Notes: a model not told the origin generated them from the sequence alone. A DNA stretch of 64,000 nt from Epiperipatus broadwayi (GCA_028023455.1 JAQFVV010000027.1:4649845-4713844), one strand, 5' to 3'. Shown: positions 11,646-22,522, counted from the stretch's first letter. Made by a program: numbers and translations.

Positions 11646-11865
11646 TAATGTAAATAATGTCCACTGGGTGGAGTTGCTGTAGGAATAGTTGGTCATGTGA
11701 TTATATAAAAAGAAACCATCTTGAAAAGGTTCTATTAAGGAATGAAAGCCAGGTTGATATATGAAATAATTTTTTGTAATTATATTAAGTTTTTTTTTTT
11801 AATTTTGTTTTAAATTATTCTTAATTTTTTATATAAAAGGCAACATTATGGACAAATTTTAACAT
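11646..11865. other. short intergenic stretch
   Basis: Contains a TTGGTCATGTGA motif similar to ones next to hammerhead elements elsewhere (for example 24014-24022), but no element can be delimited. Confidence 0.3.
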
Positions 11866-11869
11866 TGAA

Positions 11870-12480
11870 ATTTGATCATTTAAAGTAAGTCAGTTTAAAT
11901 ATCATGGTAGCTTTTTAAGTAGAAAGGTGGGCTTAGATCAAGATGCAGCACAGATTTCAATGTTGTGCTATTGCTTTTAACAAGTTAAAGAATAATATTG
12001 ATAATTTATCACAATTAAATATCTATGCCAGTAAAATTTAAGGTATATAGAACTGTTATTTCATTTAATTTATTGTATGGAAGTAAAACATGGAGACCCT
12101 AATGATGTAAGATAAAGGCATTAGAAAAATTTCATTTAAGGATATTCCTAAAATTTTAAAAATACAAGATCATAACCCAATTATGCTCTCTGATTTTTTT
12201 GGATTTGTTGTTATAAAATCCACTATTGCAAAATCAAATATCTTTATTGAATTGGATGTGTAAAAAATGAACAATGCAATATTTCTTAAAAGGATATTTT
12301 ATAAACGAACTTGAATATAATTTTCATGAAAAAGGTAGATCCTCTTTATGTCATAAGGATTCTCTCAAAGGCATTCTAAAGAAGTGCAATATCGATTGTT
12401 TTCATTTGGGAAGATATGGCAGACAATTGAAAACATTGGAGAGCTACAAATAGATATGGTGAATGAGTACTAGAGAAAGA
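11870..12480 (+). mobile_element. LINE-Y non-LTR retrotransposon C-terminal fragment
   Basis: The plus strand reads, with stops and frameshifts, FKYHGS then KVYRTVISFNLLYGSKTW, KALEKFHLR, then FHEKGRSSLCHKDSLKGILK and KCNIDCFHLGRYGR. This matches the C-terminal region of a widespread LINE-type protein with the order LGS / VYRAVVLPTLLYGSETWT / LERFHQR / GxRSRGRPxLRYKDxxKxxL. It is distinct from the RTE and LINE-X of this window. It is 5'-truncated and dead. Confidence 0.7.
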
Positions 12481-13020
12481 AAAGTTTGCTATAGAAGAAA
12501 TTAAGAAGCAGTATGCAAAGTATCAAATAAAATTGAATAATGGATCAGTATAATATATATATAATAATGTAATACAGAGAGTGTACCAATAGTTCTTAAT
12601 TTATATATATATATATATATATATGGTATTTGTGAGCTGTATGGTTCAGTGTTAAATTCTGGAGTATAAAATATTCGAATTGATTTCAATTCTGGGCTTT
12701 TTTATTTATTTAATAATTAATACATTTATTTTGTTCCCCAAATCATTTATTTATTTTTATTTAATATTTATGAAAAATAAAAAAAACTATATACATTGGG
12801 GGGGGGGGGGAATCATCTCCTGCCTCAGGTAAAAATATCTCTAGACTCAGATCTTGGTTTAAATAAAGTCGCATTTGTAAAATGAATTGCACAAGTAGTT
12901 TTACAAATAAATAGTAACCTATGATGATGAAGACGTGTGGGCAAGGACCTGGGTCAACTAATGAAGGCAGGGATCTGCCAAAAATGCAACTTAAGGATCA
13001 TTTGCTTTATATATATATAT
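12481..13020. other. intergenic DNA with microsatellites
   Basis: Contains (TA)n at 12602-12625 and 13008-13029 and a 12-G run at about 12799-12810. No gene is seen. Confidence 0.6.
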
Positions 13021-13029
13021 ATATATATA

Positions 13030-13440
13030 CATAATTAAAAACCAGTCAACACTTAAATAATCCCAATATTAATAACAATCAACAATTTTAAACTGCTGTT
13101 AAGGCAACCTTCTTTAACAACAAAGGTGGAATATAATATATGTGTATGTGTCTTTGTTCCAGTGTTTCAAGGAATGTGTTAAATTTAGGAAATTTCATTA
13201 CTTCAAAAAAAAATTGTAAATTACTCCTGTATATTATATTAAAAACATTATGAATAAACTCAAGACTGCTCATATTATTGCCTGGATGAAGATGATTTAA
13301 TGCTTAAACGTGGAAATATATTGATATATAAGGCACATTTTTCAAGGAACATTTTGATATCTCTTCACTAGCTTAAACGCAAATTTCAGCCCTTAAACTG
13401 GGAAACATTATAATAGCACCTTATATATATATATATATAA
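13030..13440. repeat. interspersed repeat with hammerhead-like core
   Basis: The part 13033-13115 is the reverse complement of 39041-39118 and related to 50683-50730 and 50965-51060 (shared GTTGACTG, GATTGTTATTGATA). It may be a Penelope-type terminal repeat, since a hammerhead-like core lies at 13280-13325. (AT)n tracts bound several copies. The boundaries are uncertain. Confidence 0.5.
13280..13330 (+). ncRNA. degenerate hammerhead-like motif
   Basis: ATGAAGA (13286-13292, invariant C3 replaced by A), a stem TTTAA-TGC-TTAAA, then GAAA (13313-13316), ATAT and TTGAT. The layout fits a hammerhead but one core base is wrong and stem I is not convincing. Confidence 0.3.
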
Positions 13441-13639
13441 AGATGTTGATACTACAGTCCATAATCCGTACATAAATCTCCTTTCATCATATATATGCAA
13501 GTTTAAGATAAAACCAATGAATAATTAACAAGAAAAGTAATATTATTAAAAATTCAAAACAAAGCAAAACAATTATGTGCTAGTATGAGATAGTGATCAT
13601 GTAAAAGTAATATTACTTTTATATTATGACTATAAATAT

Positions 13640-13995
13640 ATTTATTACATATTTTTATTGCAATATTAAAGTGAAAGGCATTCACATTTAGAATGCTTAT
13701 ATAACAGCCAATCAGATGTAATGATGACTGTATAGGTAGCTCTCAAGTCATAACAGAAGATAGAGATTTTATAAGAAAAAGGTGGTTTCACTTTCTTCTT
13801 TACTTAAATTTCTATATATATATATATAAGCCAGTCTGAAGCATTTCTTTACTTAAATTTCTATATATATATATATAAGCCAGTCTGAAGCATTTTGACT
13901 TAAGAGCATGAAGCTTTTAAACATCTTCACAATTAACTCACTACATATTATTTCTAAATCAAAAGCAAAATCTTTCAATTTACAATGAAGTAATA
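13640..13995. repeat. copy of a small interspersed repeat (AGCCAATCAGATGTAAT family)
   Basis: It shares the block AGCCAATCAGATGTAAT, then CTCTCAA, CTTCTTCTCTACTTAAATTT, TGAAGCTT and TTACAATGAAG with 17170-17500. Its first part matches the palindrome 17515-17822. Inside, 13801-13849 is tandemly repeated at 13850-13898 (49-bp unit). No protein is encoded. Confidence 0.65.
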
Positions 13996-13999
13996 TTTT

Positions 14000-14630
14000 C
14001 AGAACTTATTTACTAACTGCTTGCACTTAATAAATAATATTTGCATATGTTATTGCAATATTGTAACTTTTTTGGACTTCAAATTACTACCAATATTAAA
14101 TAACAAAAACAATAATGTTTGATAAAGAAAAATGTTTTATATTTTTATTTCTTTAACTAAAAATGTCAAGAGACAATTTTGAACACATTAATATATTTGA
14201 TAACTCCAAAGAATGGCAAATAATAACTTTAAACATAGCATAAGTGCCGGGTGTAGATCGAGAGCTCATAATAATAATAATAATAATGGAAAGAGAACAT
14301 TATATTTTTTAATTAATTAATTTTAAATTGTGATGTGCAAATAAATCTACATTAACTTATAGCTGCTTTATGGATGTCTGTTCTGGAAAATAAATAATTA
14401 ATGGAAAATAAAAAATTAATGTGATAAAAAGCTGTTTTATGCTAACGTGCAAACATTCTATAAAATTGCCAATTATACACACTTGTATATCGAATTGCCA
14501 TACAGACAAGAAAAATTCGATAATAATAATATTTAACCGAGCAGTGTCTCGGTACTCTGTACCAGCAGACTTATGGACAACAAACTAATCCTACCAATTA
14601 AGATTCCAATGCATGTTCAGTTCGACACTA
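14000..14630. other. intergenic DNA
   Basis: AT-rich. A short (ATA)n run lies at 14268-14287. No gene is seen. Confidence 0.5.
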
Positions 14631-14639
14631 GTATTCCTT

Positions 14640-15010
14640 AGATTGACAATGTTATTGGATTTGTCTTTTATCTTTCTCTTCCTATCATTAGCTTGTTAAT
14701 TATTTGAGGATAAAATTCATGTCCAACATTTTTTTCTAGAGAAAACTTAGAATTAATTTGAGATTCCTCTTTAAACTTTTTATATTACTATATATGTTGT
14801 TGTATTGATAGACTAGCTTTCATCTCTCCATAATAAGTGACACTACAGTGAGGGTCTTGAACAACTAATTGAATATACAATTTCATACTTATCATCCTGT
14901 TCCTCTATCCTTTGAATTGTTGATCAGTCTGTTTAGACATAATGGATGACCTGAAGCCACTTTCCAAATTACTTCTTTTAATTTCACATCCAAATTCGGA
15001 AGATAAGCCA
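14640..15010 (-). pseudogene. Penelope-like GIY-YIG endonuclease remnant, frameshifted
   Basis: On the minus strand one frame reads EEQDDKYEIVYSISC and the next reads SVTYYGEMKASLSIQQHI. Joined by a frameshift near 14850, they have the spacing of a PLE GIY-YIG domain (VYSISC, then YYGE about a dozen residues later, then an R/Q-Q-H segment). A lysine-rich stretch follows, with further stops. No matching RT is seen. This is the weakest of the PLE calls. Confidence 0.4.
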
Positions 15011-16000
15011 AAGAAATTCATTTTTTGTTCATTTTATTTTTATTTATTTTGTGCTTAAACTTAGCTTTCTATGAAATTGCATAAATATTACAAATTAATA
15101 TAATTTATTTATTTATTTAGCATATAATTTTTACTAGCTTAACTATTAATAAAATATCATAAAAGAAATTTATAGAAATCCATTTAGAAGGTAGAATCAG
15201 TGGTAATTTTATTATCTTTTATTTCTACCCTTGTAGCTATAGATATGATAATCATTAACTATGTGGTTCATAATTTGTTTTGACCCACATTTAAAGAGGT
15301 TAATAATGGATAGACTTCATTCAAAAGTAGCAAAACGACTATGGATTATCCTGAATCTGTTAATGATACTCCAGTAATGTCTTGGAAAATCATGTCCAGT
15401 TAGCATTACTGTAAGATCTGGAAAAAGGGAATTTGTTTATAACCTTTTAAAAAATCAATTTTTATTCCTAATTCTTCTTTTTGATTGATTATTAAAAAAA
15501 GAGAAGTCTCAATTTGAGAGCAGTTTTAAGTAATAAAACTATATCCTGAATTATTGGCAAGTCCATCTACTTAATAGTTGTTTATACATTTTCTATAAGA
15601 CTTCTTTAGCAGAAAAATGTGCGATAACAACAAAACATTGAAAAGGATTAAACTTAAGTGTTCAAGTTTTTTTTTTTTTTTTGGTAATATGTAATTGAAT
15701 ATTAATAAGATTAATATAGGTATTTTTTTGTCCAATCACGGGCACCATATTCACCAGCAATGCATACTATTGCTGAGAAAATAATATATTTAATTAAAAA
15801 TAATTTTATTATTTGTTTAAGTTTGACATTTACCTTCTTTATATATTTATTGTATAAATATCTACTTCAAGTATTTCATGTGTTTACATTTTATATTCTT
15901 ATATTTTTTTATATGTTATCACTTAAATTTAAATTTGGAAGCCCTATTTAATTTGTGATTTCGTACAATGCTAACTTGCACATCCATCAGCACCACACAT
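15011..16000. other. AT-rich intergenic DNA
   Basis: The 63-codon open frame at 15760-15951 is hydrophobic and AT-driven, without family features. Poly-T at 15667-15682. No gene is supported. Confidence 0.5.
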
Positions 16001-16007
16001 GGTCATT

Positions 16008-16060
16008 TGATGTGATATACTGTAGCTTCTTCTTAAACGAAGTCAAGAATCTCTCAGCAA
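16008..16060 (-). mobile_element. LINE-X 3'-tail fragment
   Basis: Reverse-complemented, it reads GAGAGATTCTTGACTTCG, then TTTAAGAAGAAGC and an ACAGTATATCACATC end. This matches the 3' terminus of LINE-X at 26430-26490 and 57090-57145. Upstream minus-strand sequence (16066-16170) does not match LINE-X coding sequence. It could therefore be an independent repeat that borrowed the LINE tail, as many SINEs do. Confidence 0.6.
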
Positions 16061-16600
16061 TAGTAGCGCCATCTATGGTTTCATTCATTATTAAAGTGGT
16101 GGATTCCTTAGCTAAATGTTTCTGAATAAAGGCTAAAGTTTTCACTTCCGGTGTTCAAACATCACATAGCCTCTCAGGCAATAAACAATTTAATTTTTTT
16201 TAATATTTTTTTTTTCACTTTGTTTTTCGTTTGTCTGTGTAATGATATTTTCAAAACTTTCACAAGAGTATAATACGTCGCTGTTTAATGGCTTTTATTT
16301 ATTTAATTTTTTTAAACATCTGAACTTTATGTTATTTAAACTATTTGAATTTATTTTATTTTTTAAGCAATAACTTTGGTATAACTGAATTTATAGTCAT
16401 TAGTCAGTGTGAATCTATCACCTAGTTGGAATCTCTACAGGTTTCTTTATATTATCTTGCTAATATTAGTTAAATTGTCCAAATCCATGCTCTAAATAAA
16501 TAAATAGTGAAATAGTTGAAGCTTTACAAGTAAATCCCAATATATATATTCCGTTTTTTAAGCTAAGATGGTAGGAATGTTTAAATAAAATACTCACTGT

Positions 16601-16789
16601 TTAGTTATCCTCAGAAAAACGGACTTTTTTTTTCTGAATAAAAAGTTTAATAATTGCTGAAAATAATATTAGAAAAGCTAAATAAACTGAAATGTAAGTA
16701 GCTGGTTGCTGATATTTACATTCCACAAGCATTGAATGCAAACAGTTTATAATAGAGCTACACTTCTTAATTCCAAGAGATTTGCTCAT
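16601..16789 (-). CDS. candidate small membrane protein, 62 aa, unrecognised
   Basis: An open frame of 62 codons. A 32-residue polar N-terminus with three cysteines is followed by a hydrophobic segment of about 20 residues (33-52) and a basic C-terminal tail KKKVRFSEDN. The tail contains KVRF, which fits the RVxF docking motif for protein phosphatase 1. A plausible acceptor (TTTTAATTAG) lies 13 bases before the ATG and a good donor-like CAGTGAGT just after the stop. Hydrophobic frames are common by chance in AT-rich DNA, so this may be spurious. No homologue is recognised. Confidence 0.22.
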   Translation of the reverse strand: MSKSLGIKKCSSIINCLHSMLVECKYQQPATYISVYLAFLILFSAIIKLFIQKKKVRFSEDN

Positions 16790-16799
16790 TATAAATTTA

Positions 16800-17165
16800 T
16801 TCTAATTAAAATCTAGACATATTTTTTAGACAGAATCTTTATTGCAATAAACAAAAACTAACAAGTATTTATTACCACGTTTATAAGTTTGAGAAGTGTC
16901 CTTTTTCATTGCAAATGTTTAAAAAAAACACACACACAGAATCCTGCAAAGAAATACCGCTGCAGATATTTACTTCATAAATGAAAATATATTCACAATT
17001 TATGCTTTGTAAAATAATCTAAACAATCCCTTCATCAACTTAAAATATTTTTATAATTCTTTTGACTTCTATGTAAGCAAATATTTGGTAAGGCCTTTGA
17101 TAAGGTATATTTAGTATTGGTCAAAATCTCTTGTGCTGTGTCATTTAGATGAAGCTAAGGAGTAA
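16800..17165. other. intergenic DNA
   Basis: AT-rich with a short CA run at 16928-16938. No gene is seen. Confidence 0.5.
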
Positions 17166-17169
17166 AGAG

Positions 17170-17500
17170 TCTTGGATTGAATTACATTGTCTTTTTAATA
17201 ATAACGAGAAAGGCTAAAATCTTTGATAAAAGTGCCTTAAAAATGCTTATGTGACAGCCAATCAGATGTAATAATGACTGCACGTGGAACTCTCAATTCA
17301 AGAACACAAGCCAGAACACGAGAAAAAGCTGGAACCCACCTTCTTCTCTACTTAAATTTATATATAAATCAGTCAGATTCAAACATTCTGAACTAAGAGT
17401 GTGAAGCTTAAAACACCACATTTAATTCACTAAATATTATATATAAATAAGCAACACGAAATCTTTTGATTTACAATGAAGCAATTTTCAAATCTAATGA
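17170..17500. repeat. copy of the AGCCAATCAGATGTAAT repeat
   Basis: It shares its whole layout with 13640-13995 (see there) and its first ~120 bp with the arms of the palindrome that follows. No coding capacity. Confidence 0.65.
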
Positions 17501-17514
17501 AATGATAGTAACAA

Positions 17515-17822
17515 ATGTAAATATACTAAATTTATTAAGAACTAGCAGATGATCTAATAATAACATGAAAGACTAAAACCTTTAACAAAAGCACATTACA
17601 ATGCTTATGTGACAGCCAATCAGATATAATAATGACTGCACATGGAACTCTCAATTCAATTCTGGCTTGTGTACTTGAATTGAGGGTTCCACATGCAATC
17701 ATTATTACATCTGATTGGCTGTCACATAAACATTTTTAAGGCACTTTTGTCAATGGTTTTAGCCTTTCATGTTATTATTAGATCATCTGCAAGCACTTAA
17801 TAAATTTGATATATTTACATTG
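17515..17822. repeat. palindromic element, ~145-bp arms
   Basis: The left arm, about 17515-17659, is the reverse complement of about 17675-17822, with a 15-bp centre (TTCTGGCTTGTGTAC). The arms contain the AGCCAATCAGAT block. Such a structure would form a long hairpin. A GATGATC...GAAAG pattern in the arms is not good enough to call a hammerhead. Related to 13640 and 17170. Confidence 0.85.
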
Positions 17823-18078
17823 TCTTTTTTTTAATGTTTGACTGTCATGTGACTTCAAAAGAGACTAATCATAAGATTATTTTTTATCAAAACTCTAGCT
17901 GAGGCATGATTATGTAACAAAGCAAATAAGGAAATAGAGAATACAATTCTTTCAAATTCTTGTAAAACTATTCATATCAACCCTCCAGCAAAAAAACCCA
18001 TTTGATTGTTTTAACAACTTTATTACATTTTACCTTTGAAAATGATTATAATAAAATAGTTGAAAGTTGGGATGTTTT

Positions 18079-18113
18079 TTTTTTTGTTTTTTTTTTTTTT
18101 TTTTTTTTTTTTG
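18079..18113. repeat. poly-T tract
   Basis: Near-continuous T run of about 45 bases interrupted by one G. It may be the tail of a minus-strand retroelement, but no body is recognised. Confidence 0.7.
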
Positions 18114-18261
18114 GTATTATAATTTTTTTCAGGAATAATGTTTTGGCAAGAATTTGCAGATATTTCATTATTTTTTTATTTATTTATAAAAAAGGGATTT
18201 GAACTCAGACTTTCAAGCTCCCTTTAATCATCCATTCTATCTTATCTAATTACATCTAGCT

Positions 18262-18530
18262 TAAGTACTTTTAAAGAAAGGTTTTAACCTTTATCATATG
18301 CTCTTTGAACGTTTATAATAGTCAAACGATGTCATTTTGTCTATAGAGGGACCTCTCAAACCTCAACAGAAAATAGCGATTTTATAAAAATAAGAATGGC
18401 TGTCTTATCTTTAACTTAAATTCCCACTTATATAGGTCTCTCTATAGTCAAAAAAAGACATTGTTTAACTATTGTAAATGTTCAAGGCATATATAAAGTT
18501 AAAGTCTTTCTCTAAAAGTATTTACATACT
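18262..18530. repeat. palindromic element with ~90-bp arms
   Basis: Left arm about 18275-18360 and right arm about 18433-18520 are inverted copies (AGAGGGACCT against AGGTCTCTCTATAG). The ~75-bp centre resembles the middle of the 13640 repeat (ACAGAAAATAGCGATTTTAT and CTTTAACTTAAATT). A solo arm lies at 3573-3660. Confidence 0.75.
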
Positions 18531-18619
18531 TCCTATGCACTTAATAAATAATCAGAAATCTATTACGATAATTTAAAGTTGTAATTATAAATTTATTTAA
18601 ATGCATTTACTAAGGAAGA

Positions 18620-18702
18620 AAAGAGTAAGCTTGTGGTTAAGACTTGTAGAGGTTCCTACCTTCGTATTTTCAAGCACGCATGTTTAAAGGTTTGATGCCT
18701 TA
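18620..18702 (+). repeat. tRNA-like SINE relic
   Basis: Contains an A-box-like GCTTGTGGTTAAGAC and, about 55 bp later, a B-box-like AAAGGTTTGATGCC, the spacing expected of a tRNA-derived pol III promoter. No cloverleaf could be closed and no target-site duplication was found. It is probably a decayed SINE head. Confidence 0.35.
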
Positions 18703-18876
18703 GTAAATATTAATAAATAATCACAACTTTACACCTAGCACTATAAGTTAAATATATTTTCAGAAAACTTCATACTTTTTCTACTGCCTTCTATTTGGCT
18801 TTTATGTAAAAGTTATTATAAGCAATTTAAATAATTATACTTTCTTTGATTTTAAATATAATACAAAATAAATTAA

Positions 18877-19185
18877 TCATCATCATCATCAACCATTATC
18901 AATCCACAGCAAGATGAAGGTCTTGCCAAGTTCAACTCATCTTTTGCTATCTTTAGCTTCTCTTCTCCACATCACCCCTGCACACTTTCTTATTTAACCC
19001 ATCCATCTCACATGCGGTCTTTTTCTGGGTCTTTTACAATATCTTGGAATCCAGTTCAAAATTTCAATTGTCCATCTATTATCATCTCTTCTAGCAATAT
19101 GTCCAGCCCAACTCCACTTCAGTCTTTTAATTTTTTCAATGAGGTCAGTAACACCTGTTTGTTCTCTTACCCATTTATTGCAGCA
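18877..19185 (-). mobile_element. RTE retrotransposon 3' fragment
   Basis: Begins with the reverse complement of the RTE 3' tail (ATCATCATCATCATCAACCA). It continues antisense through the C-terminal ~100 codons, closely matching 61170-61474, and stops abruptly at about 19185. It is 5'-truncated. It keeps reasonable identity but has lost its frame. Confidence 0.9.
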
Positions 19186-19455
19186 ATATATATTAATTAT
19201 ACGTAATAAAAGTATTGATTATATCAAACTATTTGCCTAAATACATTGCTGATATATTTTAAGGTAATGTTTAGTTTTTTTTTAAATATATATTTTAATT
19301 TGATTCTAATTCCATATTTAGTCTAAGATTTTACAATTATGTACGAATCTATTTTTTTAACATTTCAAAATTGTTTTAGTAAAATTTGTTTGAAAATATT
19401 AGTAAAAAAATATTTTTTATAATTATATATTAACTGAAACACACAGGCTTATTAT

Positions 19456-21272
19456 ATCCCCCATACACCTCAATACTCCATTTAACATCTTCATCTTTAC
19501 TTCCCCCACAACACCTCATTTTCTATTTCACACCATCTAATCCTTTTAAATCTCTAACCCATTTAAAATTTCAATTTATCTATTATCATTTCTTAAATAT
19601 ACCACCCATTAATCTTTATTTTTAATAAAACTTTTTTACCATAAATTTTTACTTTTACTCTCAACATAACCCATACCTATTAACTTTATTCCTTCTATTA
19701 TCAATCCAATCCATAATAAATTAAAAATTTTAACACCTTTAAACACATAATATTCCTTTTATATCAATATTTCTACCCAACCATTTAATTCTTATAATTC
19801 CCATTATTCACTATAATAATCACAATATTTTAATTTACTTCTAATTCTAAATCAATCTTTATTTTATATTTTACACTATAAATACTTTATCTTTTTAACA
19901 TTTACTTTCTACTTTTTACTTTCATCTCTACCCTCAAATTTCCTCACTCGAAATTATTTCAAAAACAATCATCATCTAAAATCTAAATGACTAAATACTC
20001 ATTTATTTACCCTTTTTTCATTTTAATCCCAAAAACTTCTCCACGGACCCTCTCCCTTCCTTATTTTCCTCTTAACAATTGTTTTTATAAAATCTTTAAA
20101 ATGCAAATCCTGACCCTGACCAACTTTAACCGAAAAAATAAAAACCTTTCACTACAAACCAAAACAAAGACAACCATATCATTCCTTTCTCTCTCCAAAC
20201 TGAAGATAGTCCTTTAAACCGTCCTGTGGTGAACCAACCCTGTAAAATTTAGAAAAGAGGATCAAACTCCTACCCTTAAAATATCTCTCCACTCCCACTT
20301 CTTCTATTTTCTTTTCTTCCTCTTAAAACATATCCACATTCCCCTTCCTTTCTTCCCTACCCCTCTCTAAAAGCAATCAAAAAAAGCTTTATCTATTCTG
20401 AAAACTCCAATTCTGCACCTTTTAAAACCACTTTTTCTATCAGATAAAATTCCTCCAACCAAAATCTTTTTCCCTTCCTCTTCCTCTCTCTTTCAACCTC
20501 CCTCAAGAACAACTTTTTTTGTATATCTTCATATTCCTTCTTTCTCAAAATCCGCCGTAAATTTATCCCGTGCTTTTAAAAGACTATTTCAATAATCCAA
20601 ACGTACGTCAAAACTCCCCTGAACCACTAACTAAGTTCTGAAGATAGAAACAAAAAAGTTTTCTAAAATTTGTCTTTCTGTTTTCATACCGTAACTCCCT
20701 ACTATCGAGACACCCGTAAATTAAGAACACAACAAAAATTCGTCAAAAAAACCAACCCCCTCCCTCCTCTTTTCCAAAAAAAACAAAAAATTCTTTTCCA
20801 AACCACAACCCCCCATCTCCCCAAAACCCCAACACCATGCCCACCAACCCCCAATAAAATACCACAAAACCACCAAAAAACCCCCACCTGCGGGGAACCA
20901 AAACACCCGCCCCACCCCATCTCCCTATTAAGAACCCCCTCCACCTCCTTTTACTTCTCCCTTCTCCCACCAACCCTAAAACTTTTCAACCAACTCCTCC
21001 TGAAAGACGGACCAAAAAAACCACAAACGGCCAACAACCCCCCCCCCCCGGGGCCCCCCGAACATTTCCATAATATGAAAACTCCCACACGCCCCGAAGC
21101 ATCGCACCGAGGAAACAAAAACCCCGGGGCCCCAGAAAACCAAAACCCAAGCACAGGGGAAACCCGCCGTCCCCCCAAGAAACAACCCCTATATTACTAG
21201 AACCCCCCCCCCCCCCCCCGCCGCCAGAGCCCCAATCACCACCCCCCCCCCCCCCCCCCCCCCCACCCTTCC
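19456..21272 (-). mobile_element. antisense RTE copy, G-depleted and error-laden
   Basis: The plus strand runs collinearly with the reverse complement of the complete RTE, from its 3' end at the left through the RT. Matching islands include AAAATTTCAATT, CAATCTTTATTTT, CTAAATGACT and TGTATATCTTCATATTCC (20520-20537). G is almost absent on the plus strand, small deletions occur every few bases, and composition drifts to C/A-rich with C runs of 10-20 near 21035-21265. Flanks are normal. I read this as an unpolished or mis-called stretch of assembly. The open frames in it, up to 176 codons, are artefacts. Confidence 0.8.
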
Positions 21273-21283
21273 GCTATATATAC

Positions 21284-21640
21284 CTGTATCTATATATGTA
21301 ATATATAGGGTATATAAGCACAGACTTTCACACGACCCACCACTCTCGACACTATCTCATAACACTGATACACTTGAACACATATATGTTGAAAAGATAA
21401 ATAACCACCAATATATGTATTTTATGCTAAATCAGCAATCATCAGTTGGTCCAGATTACCATCTCTACACATATATGCTATAAGTGCTCAGATATATATT
21501 AAGATAGACAATCTTCATACTTTAATGGACAGGCTTCAATGTACTCCACACTCCAACTCTTCAACCGTTCATCCAATCGAAAATCTGAAGATGGAATGCT
21601 CGAAGGTCACCCTGAGGCTGAGATAATTATATATTCAAAA
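21284..21640 (-). mobile_element. family A element, single arm
   Basis: Collinear with the left arm and centre of 9376-9710 (AGGGTATATAAGCACAGAC through CCACACTCCAACTCTTCAAC to ACCCTGAGGC), but the second arm is missing. Sequence identity is about 90 percent by eye. It contains a hammerhead with G12 changed. Confidence 0.8.
21410..21456 (-). ncRNA. hammerhead ribozyme with catalytic G12 changed to A
   Basis: CTGATGA (21439-21445) and stem II TGCT/AGCA are kept, but the GAAA of family A is AAAA here. Stem III (ATAC..ATAT) is weakened and stem I ACCAA/TTGGT is kept. G12 is the general-base guanine of the hammerhead, so cleavage should be strongly reduced or lost. Confidence 0.6.
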
Positions 21641-22230
21641 GGTTAATTAATAAAATGTTATTTTATAACCATATTTTTTTCTTATATACTTATCTTCTAT
21701 TGAATTAACTATTCTTTTTTTTAGCTGATATGACCATAAACTATTATACCATATTTTGATAAAGACCCACATAAAAAATTATAATAATGAGAATACTGAA
21801 AAGAAATAATCATTGATTTTGTAAAATATTGATATAAAATATCTAAATTTATTAATTAGAATGTAACTATGATGTTAGTAAGACATTTCTTTTTATCTAT
21901 TATCATTCTAAGATATCTAATATATTTTATCTGTTCTACTTTTACATTTTTATTATTAGACACAGATCATTGTTATAGATGCAATCATTGGAATGTAAAT
22001 GAATATTAATATTTTTAAATTTTATGTGAAGAAAGATATTAACATACATTTCGTCATCCCCTCTCCCCACCATTTATATGAATCCATTTGCCAAAGCGCC
22101 AATGAACAATATTGTTAAATCTTTTTTGATAATTTCTAATTGTACTAGCAATGTTGTTACTTACATCTATGTGTTATTTGCGTGTTGAAATATTAATCAT
22201 TTAAGATTAATATTTTCCAATGCAATAAAA
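21641..22230. other. intergenic DNA
   Basis: AT-rich, no gene or repeat recognised. Confidence 0.5.
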
Positions 22231-22261
22231 TCTTGTGTGTCCAATTAATTACTCAATACAC

Positions 22262-22522
22262 TTATTATTTTAGATATAAACAAGGCAAAACTCTCCATAC
22301 TGTAGTGCCCCCCTGTGCCAACCAGAGTAATCAATGGATGCCAGAAGGCTTGTGCATAAAATCTCTATCTAATGCCTACTCATCCAATATCCCCAGACTA
22401 GTTTCTGGCTTGTGGCCTTCATCAGTGAGGAGCTTTGGATCTGAGAGCACTGCATCCATTGATTACTCTGGTTGGCACAGGATAACACTACTGTATGGAG
22501 AGTTTTGCCTTGTTTATAAACA
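22262..22522. mobile_element. family C palindromic hammerhead element, short form
   Basis: Terminal inverted repeats of about 62 bp (starting GGCAAAACTCTCCATACTGT, 22282 on, with the complement ending at about 22515) flank a ~130-bp middle containing one hammerhead. Longer relatives are at 51380-51895, 52150-52410, 52985-53260 and 53645-54312. An open frame runs across it but has no coding meaning. Confidence 0.8.
22390..22432 (-). ncRNA. hammerhead ribozyme, family C
   Basis: Minus strand: TCCTCA, CTGATGA (22419-22425), stem II GGC-CACAA-GCC, GAAA (22402-22405), stem III ACT/AGT with no loop, C, then TGGGGA pairing with TCCTCA. All core bases are intact and the predicted cleavage is after GTC, the most common natural site. 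It is one of the best-preserved ribozymes here. Confidence 0.75.

Larger units (their letters stand above)
19431..21640. mobile_element. family A element interrupted by an RTE insertion
   Basis: The outer part is a family A arm split in two. The terminal piece TAACTGAAACACACAGGC at 19431-19455 corresponds to 9332-9350. The rest resumes at about 21276 with TATATACCTGTATCTATAT. The intervening ~1.8 kb is antisense RTE sequence, and TATAT appears on both sides as a likely target-site duplication. The nesting shows the family A copy is older than the RTE insertion. Confidence 0.7.

Noticed and set aside
17515-17822. GATGATC...GAAAG pattern as a hammerhead in the 17.5-kb palindrome
   Set aside because: One core base is wrong and the intervening bases form no stem II.
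20670-21200. 176-codon open frame and several overlapping minus-strand frames
   Set aside because: They lie in the G-depleted, C-run stretch that aligns with antisense RTE; composition removes stop codons artificially.
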